A DNA stretch of 64,000 nt from Malus domestica (Eukaryota > Streptophyta > Magnoliopsida > Rosales > Rosaceae): positions 34,708,001 to 34,772,000 of the forward strand of contig NC_091663.1 of assembly GCF_042453785.1 (NCBI RefSeq). Reading direction: 5' to 3'. Each line of letters opens with the position of its first letter. Position 1 is the stretch's first letter. The notes beneath the pieces were generated by a model. The model was not told the origin of the DNA, did no database searches, and was given only the letters and a program-made list of their open reading frames with translations. This document shows, in pieces, positions 32,074 through 42,626 of this stretch. The translations under genes were made by a program, and so were the position numbers.

Positions 32074-33337
32074 TGTAGACATCGAAATTTCGGTAAATAA
32101 ATGTTGACCGATAAATCAAAGTTTCAACGCTCATGTATTACATAAATTTTACACGTAGCGTGTGTCTAAACAAAAAAATCGAAATAAGTTGGAAAAGTCA
32201 TCAAACAGGACACGTGTCAACACTTGGCAGAAACGACTTATTTCATCTGGGATATTATATTCAAAATTAGGCCTTGGAAAATTCTATAAATAGAAGGCTA
32301 ATTCATTCATTTGAGGAGAGGAATTCATATTACACCTTGAAGCTCTGAAGCTCTGAAACTCCGAAGCTCTCAAGCATCCAGGTTCCCGAATGATCAAGAA
32401 AGCCCTTTTCGTTCTTCATCAAATCCTCCTTCAAGATTAAGCCCTGACGGCCCTTGAAGAAAGTGTTCTTCGTTCTTCGTTCTTCGTTCTTCGTTCATCA
32501 TTCTTCCAAGATCAAGCCCCGACGGCCCCTTGGATCAACAAACTTCCACCTTCAAGATCAAGCCCCGACAGCCCTTGAAGAAAGTGTTATTCGTTCTTCG
32601 TTCATCATCCGTTCTTCCAAGATCAAGCCCCGACGGCCCTTGGATCAACAATCATCCACCTTCAAGATCAAGCCCCGACGGCCCTTGAAGAAAGCGTTCT
32701 TCGTTCATCGTTCATCCAAGATCAAGCCCCGACGGCCCTTGGATCATCAACCATCCACCAATTCAAGATCAAGCCCCAAAGGCCCTTGAAGAACTTCCAC
32801 CAATTCAAGATCAAGCCTCGACGGCCCTTGAAGAAAGCACCATCGTTCATCATCCGTTCATCCAAGACCAAGCCTCAACGGCCCTTTGGATCAACAACGT
32901 CGACAAATCTACACATCCAACCGTTCTTCAAGATTAAGCCCAAAAGCCCTTGAAGATCCGTTCATCACTGTTCTTCAAGATCAAGCCCAAAAGCCCTTGA
33001 AGACCCGTTCATCACCGTTATTCAAGATCAAGCCTTAACGGCCCTTGAAGAAACACTCATCCTTAACATCAAAGCCCCAACGGCTCCTTAAAGATCCGCT
33101 CAAATCCACCTTCAAAGATCAAGCCCACGGCCCCCTTGAAGAAACTTCCAACAGTTCATCCAAGATCAAGCCTCGACGACCCTTGGATCAACGAAACATC
33201 CACAAATCAACACCTTACGGAGATTGAATCAGAGGATCAAAATAGAGAGAGATTGTAACCCAAAATCATCAAATACAAATATTTGTTTGTGCACGTTGTT
33301 CTTGTCGCTTTCGTTTCAGGAATTTTCCGTGTTCACA
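32074..33337 (+). repeat. 5' LTR of the non-autonomous element, with hairpin array
   Basis: The promoter part holds CACGTG at 32211-32216 and TATAAATA at 32285-32292. About 32430-33200 is an array of about 20 units around the core GATCAAGCCCCGACGGCCC. Each unit is flanked by short arms that pair with each other (TTCAAG with CTTGAA, or CCAAG with CTTGG). It differs from the 3' LTR at roughly two dozen sites, nearly all in the array. Confidence 0.9.
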
Positions 33338-33340
33338 AAT

Positions 33341-33358
33341 TGGCACGCCCAGTGGGAC
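33341..33358 (+). other. Primer-binding site of the non-autonomous element
   Basis: TGGCACGCCCAGTGGGAC begins three bases after the 5' LTR and has the TGG start of a tRNA primer site. Confidence 0.7.
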
Positions 33359-33416
33359 AATCTCTACCTCTCATCTCTTTCTCCGTTCAAGAAATTCGAG
33401 CACACTTCCAAAATTA

Positions 33417-35333
33417 ATGGCATCAAGGAAGGCTCAAACTGTTCCAGCAACTGGTGTAAAGAACAAGAGCGTCCTCGTCGCAAGTGGTGTCACTTTAGGC
33501 ATCACGACTTGAAGCAAGGCAAGAGCTACTTCTGCCGCCTCTTTCACCTCTACATCAACTCTGCCAAGGGAACAAGAGCACCCAAGGCACGAGCCTTTGA
33601 TCACCTTAGCCTCACCAAAGGCACCAAGGGGCGAAAGTCCAAGGAAATACTCTGAATCCATGCTCTCCGATGCCGATTCGAGCGGCAGTTCAGCCATGCA
33701 AGTCATGACCATTGGAGCAACTTCAATCGATGAGCAGCTGGCTCAAATGAATGAAGCAATCGCAAGGCTAACCCAAACTGTGGAAGAAAAAGACTTGCAA
33801 ATCGCTGCACTCGTCAGCCGACTGGAGCCACAGGACGGCGATAACCCTAACCCAGAAGAGAAGCCTCCGGTGGAGAATATCGATATGAAGCCGGAGCCAG
33901 ACCAAGCAGCGGCACTCATGGTATCTCTTTCTATCCAGCAACTGCAGGAGATGATCGCCAGCACCGTCAAGGCACAGTACGAAGGGAGTTCAAATACCTC
34001 CGGGTTGTACTCAAAGCCTTATTCAAAGAAGATTGATGCCCTAAAGATGCCGAGGGGATATCAACCACCAAAGTTCATGCAGTTTGATGGAAAAGGAAAC
34101 CCAAAGCAGCACGTTGCACATTTCGTCGAAACTTGCAACAATGCGGGGATGGAGGGAGACTACTTCGCCAAGCAGTTTGTGCGCTCGCTGAAAGGAAACA
34201 CCTTTAAGTGGTACACGGACCTAGAGCCCGAGTCCATCAACAGCTGGGAATAGTTGGAAAGGGAATTCCTCAACCGCTTTTACAGCACCCGCCGCACTGT
34301 GAGCATGCTAGAACTGACGAGCACAAAGCAGTGGAAAGACGAGCCAGTCATTGACTACATCAACAGATGGCGTACTCTAAGCCTCGACTGTAAAGACAGG
34401 CTCTCGGAAACCTCTTCAATCGAGATGTGCATCCAAGGCATGCAATGGGGTTTGCAATACATCCTTCAAGGCATTAAACCACGGACCTTCGAGGAATTGG
34501 CCACTCGCGCCCATGACATGGAGTTGAGCATCGCCCATCATGGGAAGAAAGAACCGATCGCCGACTATAAGAACGACAAAGTTCTTGGGCCAAAGTTGGA
34601 GAAGACTGCGTGGAAATCCACCAAAAAAACAATGACGATCAACACAGCTCCCGTCAAAATCCTTACAAGAGGCAAGGCGATTCAAACCGAAGCTTTTCGT
34701 GATCAAGAGATGCCTAGACGCACTTTGAAGGAGCTTGAGGAGATGACTTATCCATTCCCCGACTCTGATGTGGTTGCCATGTTAGAAGACTTGCTGGAAA
34801 AGAAGGTGATTAGTTTGCCTGAGTGCAAACGGCCAGAAGAGATGAATCGCACTGACAGTCCAAGGTACTGTAAATTCCACCGCTTCATCAGTCATCCGAC
34901 AGAAAAATGTTTCGTGCTGAAAGATCTCATCATGAAGCTGGCTCAGAAATGAATCATTGAGCTAGACCTTGACGATGTGGTGAAGTCAAACTATACCACT
35001 TTCACTTTTGGCTCTTCCGACTCAAAGTTTTCACCTCAACCGCTGGGGGCATCCTCCAAGACAAGCAAAGTTGAAGGATGGACTCAAGTCACTCATAAGA
35101 AATTGCACAAGAAGCATACGTCTCCTCCACAAGTCCGTCAATTGAAAAGGGGGCAAATCAGCTCTTGTCAACCTTCAAAGCAACGTGAACGTGTTGAAGA
35201 TGATGAAATTGCAACACAAAGATCGTCCGTTGCCATCACAATGCGCGATTTCTTGCCCGAAGACTTCTTCAATCACTCGGTCAAGGCTCCTTGCTATGAA
35301 GATTGTGAGGAACGCCTCTCCAAAATTGCTTGA
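33417..35333 (+). pseudogene. gag of the non-autonomous element, with in-frame stops
   Basis: A single frame runs from ATG 33417 to TGA 35331-35333. It is interrupted by TGA near 33510, TAG at 34251-34253 and TGA at 34950-34952. Between the stops it reads as a typical plant Gypsy gag: N-terminal heptad region (about 33715-33830), PKFMQFDGKGNPKQHVAHF, FKWYTDLEPESINSWE, then REFLNRFYSTRRTVSM and a CKFHRFISHPTEKC metal-binding-like segment. No frameshifts are seen, only stops. Each stop can be derived from a Gln or Arg codon by one C-to-T change. No pol follows. Confidence 0.8.
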
Positions 35334-35339
35334 CAAATT

Positions 35340-35705
35340 AACCAATGCTCCTTGTTCGCACGAGCCTAAACTGCACGAACCAATGCTCCTTGTTTGCACG
35401 AGCCTAAACTGCACGAACCAAAGCTCCTTGTCCGCACGAGCCTAAACTGTAGGGCACAAGGCTCTTCGCCTGCACGAGCCTAAAACTGCATGGCAAAACG
35501 CTCATTGCCTGCACGAGCTGAAACTGCAACACAACACCAAATGCTATTTGTCTGCACGAGCTGAAACTGCAACACGGCACCAAATGCTCATTGTCTGCAC
35601 GAGTTGAAACTGCAAACGACACCAACGCTCCTTGCCTGCACGAGTTGAAACTGCAAACGACACCAACGCTCCTTGCCTGCACGAGTTGAAACTGCAAACG
35701 GCACC
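35340..35705 (+). repeat. Tandem repeat after gag
   Basis: About eight units of roughly 45-52 bp share the core TGCACGAG(C/T)TGAAACTGCA and CTCCTTG. The first units have CACGAGCCTAAACTG instead. Confidence 0.85.
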
Positions 35706-36226
35706 ACCAAAAGAAAATACAAAAAAATATCTATGTATTTGAACTACGTTATGACTTGATCTCTTTTTGGAAGAGTACGTAGGCAACTTGAAACATCAAA
35801 ACTTCAAGTACAGTCACATCAAAATAAAAAAATTAAAAAAAAATTAAAAAAAAAGGTTGTATTAAATGTTTGACTGATGAAAGTCAATTTTTATTACAAA
35901 CATTATTACAAAAAAAAAAAAAAGCCCAAACTCCAGGCCCAGGCCCGGCTGTCAAAACCCAAATCTCTCGCAGCTCTTTCTCCCTAGTGAGCCCACCTAC
36001 AAATCAGGGCCCAGCTCCAGTACACTCGCCTCCTCACACCCGTTCCCATCCACATCCATGCATCCACCGCATTCCGTCGCACTCTCAGCCCTGATCCTCG
36101 CTTATTCTCTCTCCCCACACCACCAACTTCACTGCCACAAACTGCTCATCCTCTCACTATTCTTCCATCCCCAGTCGATCCATCAACATCTCCGCCTCCC
36201 CATTTCGATTATCCGACGCCTCCTGC

Positions 36227-36430
36227 TCCCACATCTGCGAGAAGCTGATGTCGGAGACACCGCACAAGGTTCTGGCTCTGGACGTCTACAATGACAAGAT
36301 CAAGCACCTACTTGAGCCCGAGAACGCGCACCCCTGGTCCGATCGTATCCAGTTCCACCGATTCAACATCAAGCAGGACTCGCACCTCAAAGGCCTCATC
36401 AAAATGGCAGATCTGACGATTAATTTGACA
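36227..36430 (+). pseudogene. AXS: Captured fragment of UDP-D-apiose/UDP-D-xylose synthase gene
   Basis: In one open frame the DNA encodes SHICEKLMSETPHK, VLALDVYNDKIKHLLEPE, RIQFHRFNIKQDSHLKGL and KMADLTINL in that order. I recognise this as the N-terminal Rossmann part of plant AXS, which makes UDP-apiose for RG-II pectin. Similarity stops abruptly near 36430. The upstream glycine-rich NAD-binding motif is not readable, and the catalytic YxxxK part is absent. The fragment lies between gag and the antisense ORF of the retrotransposon, so it is a transduplicated host piece, not a gene. Confidence 0.8.
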
Positions 36431-37396
36431 GGACCTTTGCCCCCGCTCTCCACCGTTTCTTCCATGACCGACCCATCATAAAAAAATCACACTTCGTTTC
36501 AGCTCACCAGGATCCCAGTCAATACTTCAAATCCTGGTCTGCTCTCTACTCCTCCACAATCGGGTCTCCATGCTCGACGTCGTCACCGCCTTTGAATCGA
36601 AGCTGCATCAGTCAGGCAACAGATTCCAATCGAAGATCTCGGTACCCATCGCCATTGAACTCGCCAAAGCCCAACACTGTCACTCGCCTGACCTCGCTCG
36701 ACATCCTGATCGCTGCGATTTCGTTCCAAATCGCGAGGAACACCTCTGGTCCAGATCCTGGGGCTGAGACCATCCGACCCGAAAAAGGCCTTGCGGGTCG
36801 CGAGAACTGCTCTGAAGAGAGCCCCGCTGCTGATACCAATTTTCAACCATTGCTACATTCCGTGCAAACCCTGTTTGGCGGGGAACCCCATCTTCTACGT
36901 CGACGAGAATCAGATCTTCTGTTGCGGCTTGGATCTATCCAATTTCTTCGAGCGCTAGTACTAAGCCACAATTGCAGCAACAGCATTTGCAGCTCCTCAG
37001 CCCAAGTCACATTCTTCCTTCTGCTTCTGATCGCCCTGAGGTTCCCGTGCAAGATGCGGCTGCTGCAGCTGAAAATTGGGTTAGTCATTTTCCATGGTTC
37101 CAATTGAAATGCAGCGGAATCCGTTTATGTTCAAAGGCGATTTGAGCGAGGGCACTGAGAGCTTTGGGGTTTCGTTCTTGAGGTCGGCGAGAAGAGTCCG
37201 AGCTCCATTAGATTATGTTGCCGCACAAGATGCGACTGCTGCAGCGGTTGCATATGCTATTGCTGGACTGCCTCCACATCAAAGGTTTAGTCTCTCATCA
37301 AGCTCTGAAGAATTGAGCTCAATATATGGAAGCAGACATCATGGTCAAAAAGTGGAGGAGATAGAGGAAGAATTCTACGAAGAGTTGTTACTGTGA
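36430..37396 (+). other. Further host-like, GC-rich coding-like fragments in the retrotransposon
   Basis: GC content and codon-like structure stay high up to about 37400. One stretch (about 36765-36957) reads uninterrupted in one frame with CYIPCKPCLAGNPIFYVDEN and FCCGLDLSNFFER before a stop. Another ORF (37094-37396, 100 aa) reads VAYAIAGLPPHQRFSLSSSS and ends in an acidic tail, EEIEEEFYEE. Both look like pieces of conserved plant proteins, but I cannot name them. They are probably exons captured with or next to the AXS fragment. Confidence 0.45.
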
Positions 37397-38109
37397 TGAC
37401 ATCGACAGTGTTGACATCATGGACATGGGTTTATGGTTTGTCAACAATTTCCAGGCCAATAGTTTATAACTATTGCCCATCTGTTCTGTTGAGAATCTTC
37501 TAATCCTATTGATGCAACGAATCGAATAGCTCGAGAATTGACGAGGCGGAGTCTAGTGTTTATGCTCAGTGGCTGTGCTTGGCTGCGCTTGGTGGCTGTG
37601 CTTGAGGGTTGTGCTCGGTGCCTCTGCTGCTACCTTCGGATCGGCGAAGAACTTCAATAACCGCCGTCAAACGACTAGCCGGTCATGAAGCCTCGACTGC
37701 AGCATCTCCGTCGTCTTCATCCTTCCCTGCAAATTCCCCATCCCGTCATCCAAATTTATACAAAAATAATAATAATAAAAAAGTATATGGTGGAACACTG
37801 CACCATGATTAAAGAAAAAAATAAAATAAAATAAAACAATAAAATAATAAAAATGCATGGTGCGTCTGGCACCACATGAAAAAAGAATAGTGGGTGCATG
37901 ATTACAAAATAAAAAAATAATAAAAAAATAAAAAATAAAATAAGTGATGATGGTGCATCTGGCACCATGTGACAAAAGAAAAAAGAAAAAAAAAACGTTA
38001 AGAGAAATAAAAGTCTGTTTTTATTTATTTATTTTTTCTGGAAATTTTACATAAATTTGCATTATACATACTTAAAAAAAAATCAAATCAAATTTACAAG
38101 AGGGGATCT

Positions 38110-38778
38110 TCAAGGACGATCAGGTGCTGCCTCACCACTCGGCAGAGCTCCAGAAATGAGAGGCGCCGGAGGTTGACTGTTTGAAGTCACACCACTCGGC
38201 GGAACTCCAGGAAGAAGAGGAGCCAAATGTTGATCATTTGGAGCTTCATTACGCGGTACAACCCCAGAAGACGAAGGCAAATACTGCTGGAACAAACCCA
38301 CAAACCGCTGATGATCAAGTAAAATCTGACCATCAGATTCCTGCATCTGGTCAATCTTCCTCTTCATGTTTGTCGCATAGCTATGTGCGAGCTTATGCAA
38401 CTGTTTATTCTCCTGCTTGAGCCCTCTAATCTCCTGTTTGAGACTCATCACTTCAGCCACCAATGATTCAACTTGACGGGTTCGAGCAAATAGGTGTTGG
38501 GCCATATTAGACACAGAACCTGCACACTGCACACTGAGAGCCAGAGAATCCTTAACAGCCAACTCATCAGACCGTTTGGAAAGTAGTCTGTTATCTCTGG
38601 GAATGACAAGGTTTCGGGCCACCACCGCAGCGGTCATATCATTCTTCACCACCGAATCCCCAACGGTAAGAGGACCAGTAGGGGATATGAAGGATGGGCG
38701 CCATATGTTGTCTGGAAAAGGCGGGACTGCCTCTTCACCAAGATTCAAGTCAAAACGACGGTCGGAGGGTCCAGACAT
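38110..38778 (-). CDS. Antisense ORF of the non-autonomous element (DLNL motif, coiled coil)
   Basis: The ORF encodes 222 aa on the strand opposite gag and is homologous along its length to the ORF at 14131-14805. The start at 38778 is chosen to match that homologue; the frame stays open 13 codons further to 38817. MSGPSDRRFDLNLGEE, the 14-residue block DNIWRPSFISPTGP and the coiled coil (about residues 105-150) are conserved. The Pro/Ser-rich C-terminus diverges in sequence and keeps its composition. It has no stop or frameshift, although gag in the same element has at least three stops. The function is unknown. The basic coiled coil with a DLNL motif suggests a dimerising regulator, as inference only. 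Confidence 0.7.
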   Translation of the reverse strand: MSGPSDRRFDLNLGEEAVPPFPDNIWRPSFISPTGPLTVGDSVVKNDMTAAVVARNLVIPRDNRLLSKRSDELAVKDSLALSVQCAGSVSNMAQHLFARTRQVESLVAEVMSLKQEIRGLKQENKQLHKLAHSYATNMKRKIDQMQESDGQILLDHQRFVGLFQQYLPSSSGVVPRNEAPNDQHLAPLLPGVPPSGVTSNSQPPAPLISGALPSGEAAPDRP

Positions 38779-40763
38779 TTTCAAAGTGTTGAAGAAAAAA
38801 GAGATCAGACAAATCAAGATCTTAGAAGTGCAAGAAGGGAGTTTTCACAAGCGAAAATTCAAGTGTGCTTTGAAACGAACAGCGTGCCTCTATAAAAAAT
38901 CAGCACTCGATGGGATTTCAGAGATCGAAGAGGCGAGCTCAGAATTTGAAAAGGCCATTCAAAAATCGAAGAGGCAAGCTCAAAAATCGGAGAAGCATCT
39001 TGCTTTTCCAGACGCGTCGGCACCCGTCACACGCAAACTCAGCTTTGTGGAAATCACGGGTAATTTGTCGACGCGCCGATCCCGGATATCGGAGAGGCGC
39101 CAGTCTTTTTCAGCCGCGTCACCACCTGTCATATGCACACTCAACTTTGCGCAAATCACGGGCAATTTGTCGAAGATTTTCGGTGAAAGAGAAAGCACGT
39201 GAAGTTTACTGTTCAATCACGCGTTAGTTGCCGACACGAGTGAAAGAATAGTACCTCTACAGGTATTAAGGGACCTCCTATAACTGTCCACCTTCACCTT
39301 CCATAGCAAGGCAGACATACAGAACCTTTCTTCATCTCCGAGAACCTCTCTTCATCTCCGAGAACCTTTCTTCATTTCCGAGAATGCCTTCCCAACGAGA
39401 CCTCTCGAGTTACTTAGTGTTTCTTATTCCTTGGGGTACCTCTGCAAACAAATGACACCAAAGCAAAAGTATCTCATATCACCAGGGTAGAAAGCAAGAG
39501 TATCTCATATCATGCTTTCTCCTCGTCCTTTCCTTTGTCCTTGTTCTTACCTACAAAGACAAGGATAAAGAAAACAATATGCCGGAACCTCCACTCAAAC
39601 TCGGGTAAGGAACCGACTGCTTGGAACCCTTCCCTGATTGCCTACCTAGCACTGCTCTCGAGTACTCGTCTCCCACTATTGCTGTACTTCCAAAGAAGCT
39701 GCCACATCTGCCTGAAGAACAGATAAGGCAAGTGAAAATGATACCTTGCAGCATGTAGAGACAACGTGCAGAAGAAACAAGCAGAGAAGAATGCAGCCTG
39801 CACAGTCAACTCAGCAGAAGGAGTCTGAGATGAGGAACTCGAGAAGATGCCACATCTGCCTGAGGAACAGATAAAGGAAATGAAAATGATACCTTGAAGC
39901 ATGTGGAGATAAGTGCAACAAAGCACGTGCTGATTCACCCGCTACTTCTTCAAAATCAAAAGTATCTCATATCATCAGGGTTGCAATCACTCTGGACGGT
40001 GAACTCGTTTTGACCCTCAAATTCTTGGGTTGACTTACTAGGCGTTGTGGACTGCATGTGCCGTTTCACCACCCTTGAATCAAATCCTTAAAGATCAAGT
40101 CACCAACTGGAAGAAGAGCCCATCAATCTTGAAGATCATACCGTTGACCAAACTGTTCAGGTGTGAATTAGAAAGATTGAATAGAGCAACAAGTCGTCAC
40201 CTCCACCTCGTGCCTGTTTGTCATGTGTTCGAGTCAACCTTCAAGAATCAAGCCTTAACGGTCATTGAAGAAGCTTCCAGCCAAATTCAAGATCAAGCAT
40301 CGACGGCCCTTGAGGAAATCACAAGTCCGAGTCAAGATCAAGTGTCTACCACCCTTGAATCAAATCCAGTTCAAGAATAAGCTGTGGAAAGTCAACAATT
40401 GGAGGAAACCAAAAAATCTTCCAACCCAGTTCAAGAATAAGCTGTGGAAAGTCAACAATTGGAGGAATCCAAAAAGTCATCCAATCCAGTTCAAGATCAA
40501 AGCTGTGGAAAGTCAACAAGTGCAACAAAATACGTGCCGATTCATCCACTACCAAAGCCAAGGATCATCTACCACATGAAACTCCTTGGGGTCCAATTTC
40601 AACCTTCAAGATCAAGCATCGACGGCCCTTGAAGAAATCTCCAGCCCAATTCAAGATCAAGCCTCGATGGCCCTTGGATCGACATCTACAATAAGGGACT
40701 TCAAAATGCATCTCCTACACGTGACAAACACATGTATACAACGCGCCTTGAAGTGGGGGCATT
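38779..40763 (+). other. 3' region of the non-autonomous element
   Basis: No ORF is supported. About 38779-39200 aligns with 14806-15190 of the Tat element. About 40210-40700 contains further TTCAAG...CTTGAA hairpin units like those in the LTR. AAGTGGGGGCATT (40751-40763) before the 3' LTR is the likely polypurine tract. Confidence 0.6.
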
Positions 40764-42028
40764 TGTAGACATCGAAATTTCGGTAAATAAATGTTGACCG
40801 ATAAATCAAAGTTTCAACGCTCATGTATTACATAAATTTTACACGTAGCGTGTGTCTAAACAAAAAAATCGAAATAAGTTGGAAAAGTCATCAAACAGGA
40901 CACGTGTCAACACTTGGCAGAAACGACTTATTTCATCTGGGATATTATATTCAAAATTAGGCCTTGGAAAATTCTATAAATAGAAGGCTAATTCATTCAT
41001 TTGAGGGGAGGAATTCATATTACACCTTGAAGCTCTGAAGCTCTGAAACTCCGAAGCTCTCAAGCATCCAGGTTCTCGAAGGATCAAGAAAGCTCTTTTC
41101 ATTCTTCATCAAATCCTCCTTCAGGATCAAGCCCCGACGGCCCTTGAAGAAAGTGTTCTTCGTTCTTCGTTCTTCGTTCATCATTCTTCCAAGATCAAGC
41201 CCCGACGGCCCCTTGGATCAACAAACTTCCACCTTCAAGATCAAGCCCCGACGGCCCTTGAAGAAAGTGTTCTTCGGTCTTCGTTCTTCGTTCATCATCC
41301 GTTCTTCCAAGATCAAGCCTTGACGGCCCTTGGATCAACAATCATCCACCTTCAAGATCAAGCCCCGACGGCCCTTGAAGAAAGCGTTCTTCGTTCATCG
41401 TTCATCCAAGATCAAGCCCCGACGGCCCTTGGATCATCAACCATCCACCAATTCAAGATCAAGCCCCAAAGGCCCTTGAAGAACTTCGACCAATTCAAGA
41501 TCAAGCCCTGACGGCCCTTGAAGAAAGCACCATCGTTCATCATCCGTTCATCCAAGACCAAGCCCCAACGGCCCTTTGAATCAACAACGTCGACAAATCC
41601 ACACATCCAACCGTTCTTCAAGATTAAGCCCAAAAGCCCTTAAAGATCTGTTCATCACTGTTCTTCAAGATCAAGCCCAAAAGCCCTTGAAGATCCGTTT
41701 ATCACCGTTATTCAAGATCAAGCCTTAACGGCCCTTGAAGAAACACTCATCCTTAACATCAAAGCCCCAACGGCTCCTTGAAAGATCCGCTCAAATCCAC
41801 TTTCAAAGATCAAGCCCACGGCCCCCTTGAAGAAACTTCCAACAGTTCATCCAAGATCAAGCCTCGACTGCCTTTGGATCAACGAAACATCCACAAATCA
41901 ACACCTTACGGAGATCGAATCAGAGGATCAAAATAGAGAGAGATTGTAACCCAAAATCATCAAATACAAATATTTGTTTGTGCACGTTGTTCTTGTCGCT
42001 TTCGTTTCAGGAATTTTCCGTGTTCACA
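40764..42028 (+). repeat. 3' LTR of the non-autonomous element
   Basis: A copy of the 5' LTR with CACGTG at 40901-40906 and TATAAATA at 40975-40982. The hairpin array spans about 41120-41880 and has one GTTCTTC unit fewer than the 5' copy. It ends 600 bp upstream of the LTPG-like gene at 42627. Confidence 0.9.
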
Positions 42029-42626
42029 AAAGCCTAAGGCAGGCAAAAAAAACTTATTTATACTACTCTAATTAAATCATCCTAGTCAAAAGTCTTAGAA
42101 TAAGACTAGGAAACTAAATAAATTGAAATAAATTAGGAAATATAATCCTAAATTAATTTGGAAATTCGCCCAAAATCCTTCATAGCCACGTTTTGGACCC
42201 ATATCAGCTCCAAAATTGGCTAAAATAGCTGAATTTAAAGCTTGGGTTATTCTGAACACTTCACCAGAAGGCCACGTACCAATCTGAGATCATCTTGGGC
42301 TTCAAAAACTGCATTTAAGCCCAAAAACGTTAATTTCCAACAACTCGCACGACTCATTTATTTAATCACCAGAAAATAACTGCTTGATAGAAATTTCTGA
42401 AATTTTGACACGAATACGGAAAGAGACACATGAACGTCCTCCAATTTGAATAACTCCAAAATTCATTCGTTTGATCATGTTTTGCTCCAGAGGAAGTCGA
42501 ATATCCTATGTTGAAAATATAAAGCAAAATATCAAAATTCTACCAAAATAATTACCAAAATATACTAAGAATGAGGTAAAATATATAATATGAAATTGAC
42601 TCATCTGTCCTAACTTTGGTCTTTTT

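Larger units (their letters stand above)
32074..42028 (+). mobile_element. Non-autonomous Gypsy (Tat-related) element with captured host sequence
   Basis: The element is 9,955 bp with LTRs at 32074-33337 and 40764-42028 (TGTAGACATC...GTTCACA). Flanking bases are GAAGC (32069-32073) and AAAGC (42029-42033), a target duplication with one mismatch. It has a primer-binding site at 33341, a broken gag and no protease, reverse transcriptase or integrase. The interior instead carries tandem repeats, host-like fragments (about 35930-37400), and an antisense ORF and 3' region homologous to those of the Tat element at 4942-17494. It must have depended on enzymes from a related element. Confidence 0.9.

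Noticed and set aside
32430..33200. CRISPR-like spaced repeats (also at 11830-12240 and 41120-41880)
   Set aside because: Units vary, have no unique spacers or cas genes, and lie in plant LTR elements; they are minisatellites.
32454..33227. ORFs with repeated IKPRRPL
   Set aside because: Frame artefacts of the LTR hairpin array; differ between the two LTR copies and have no start context.
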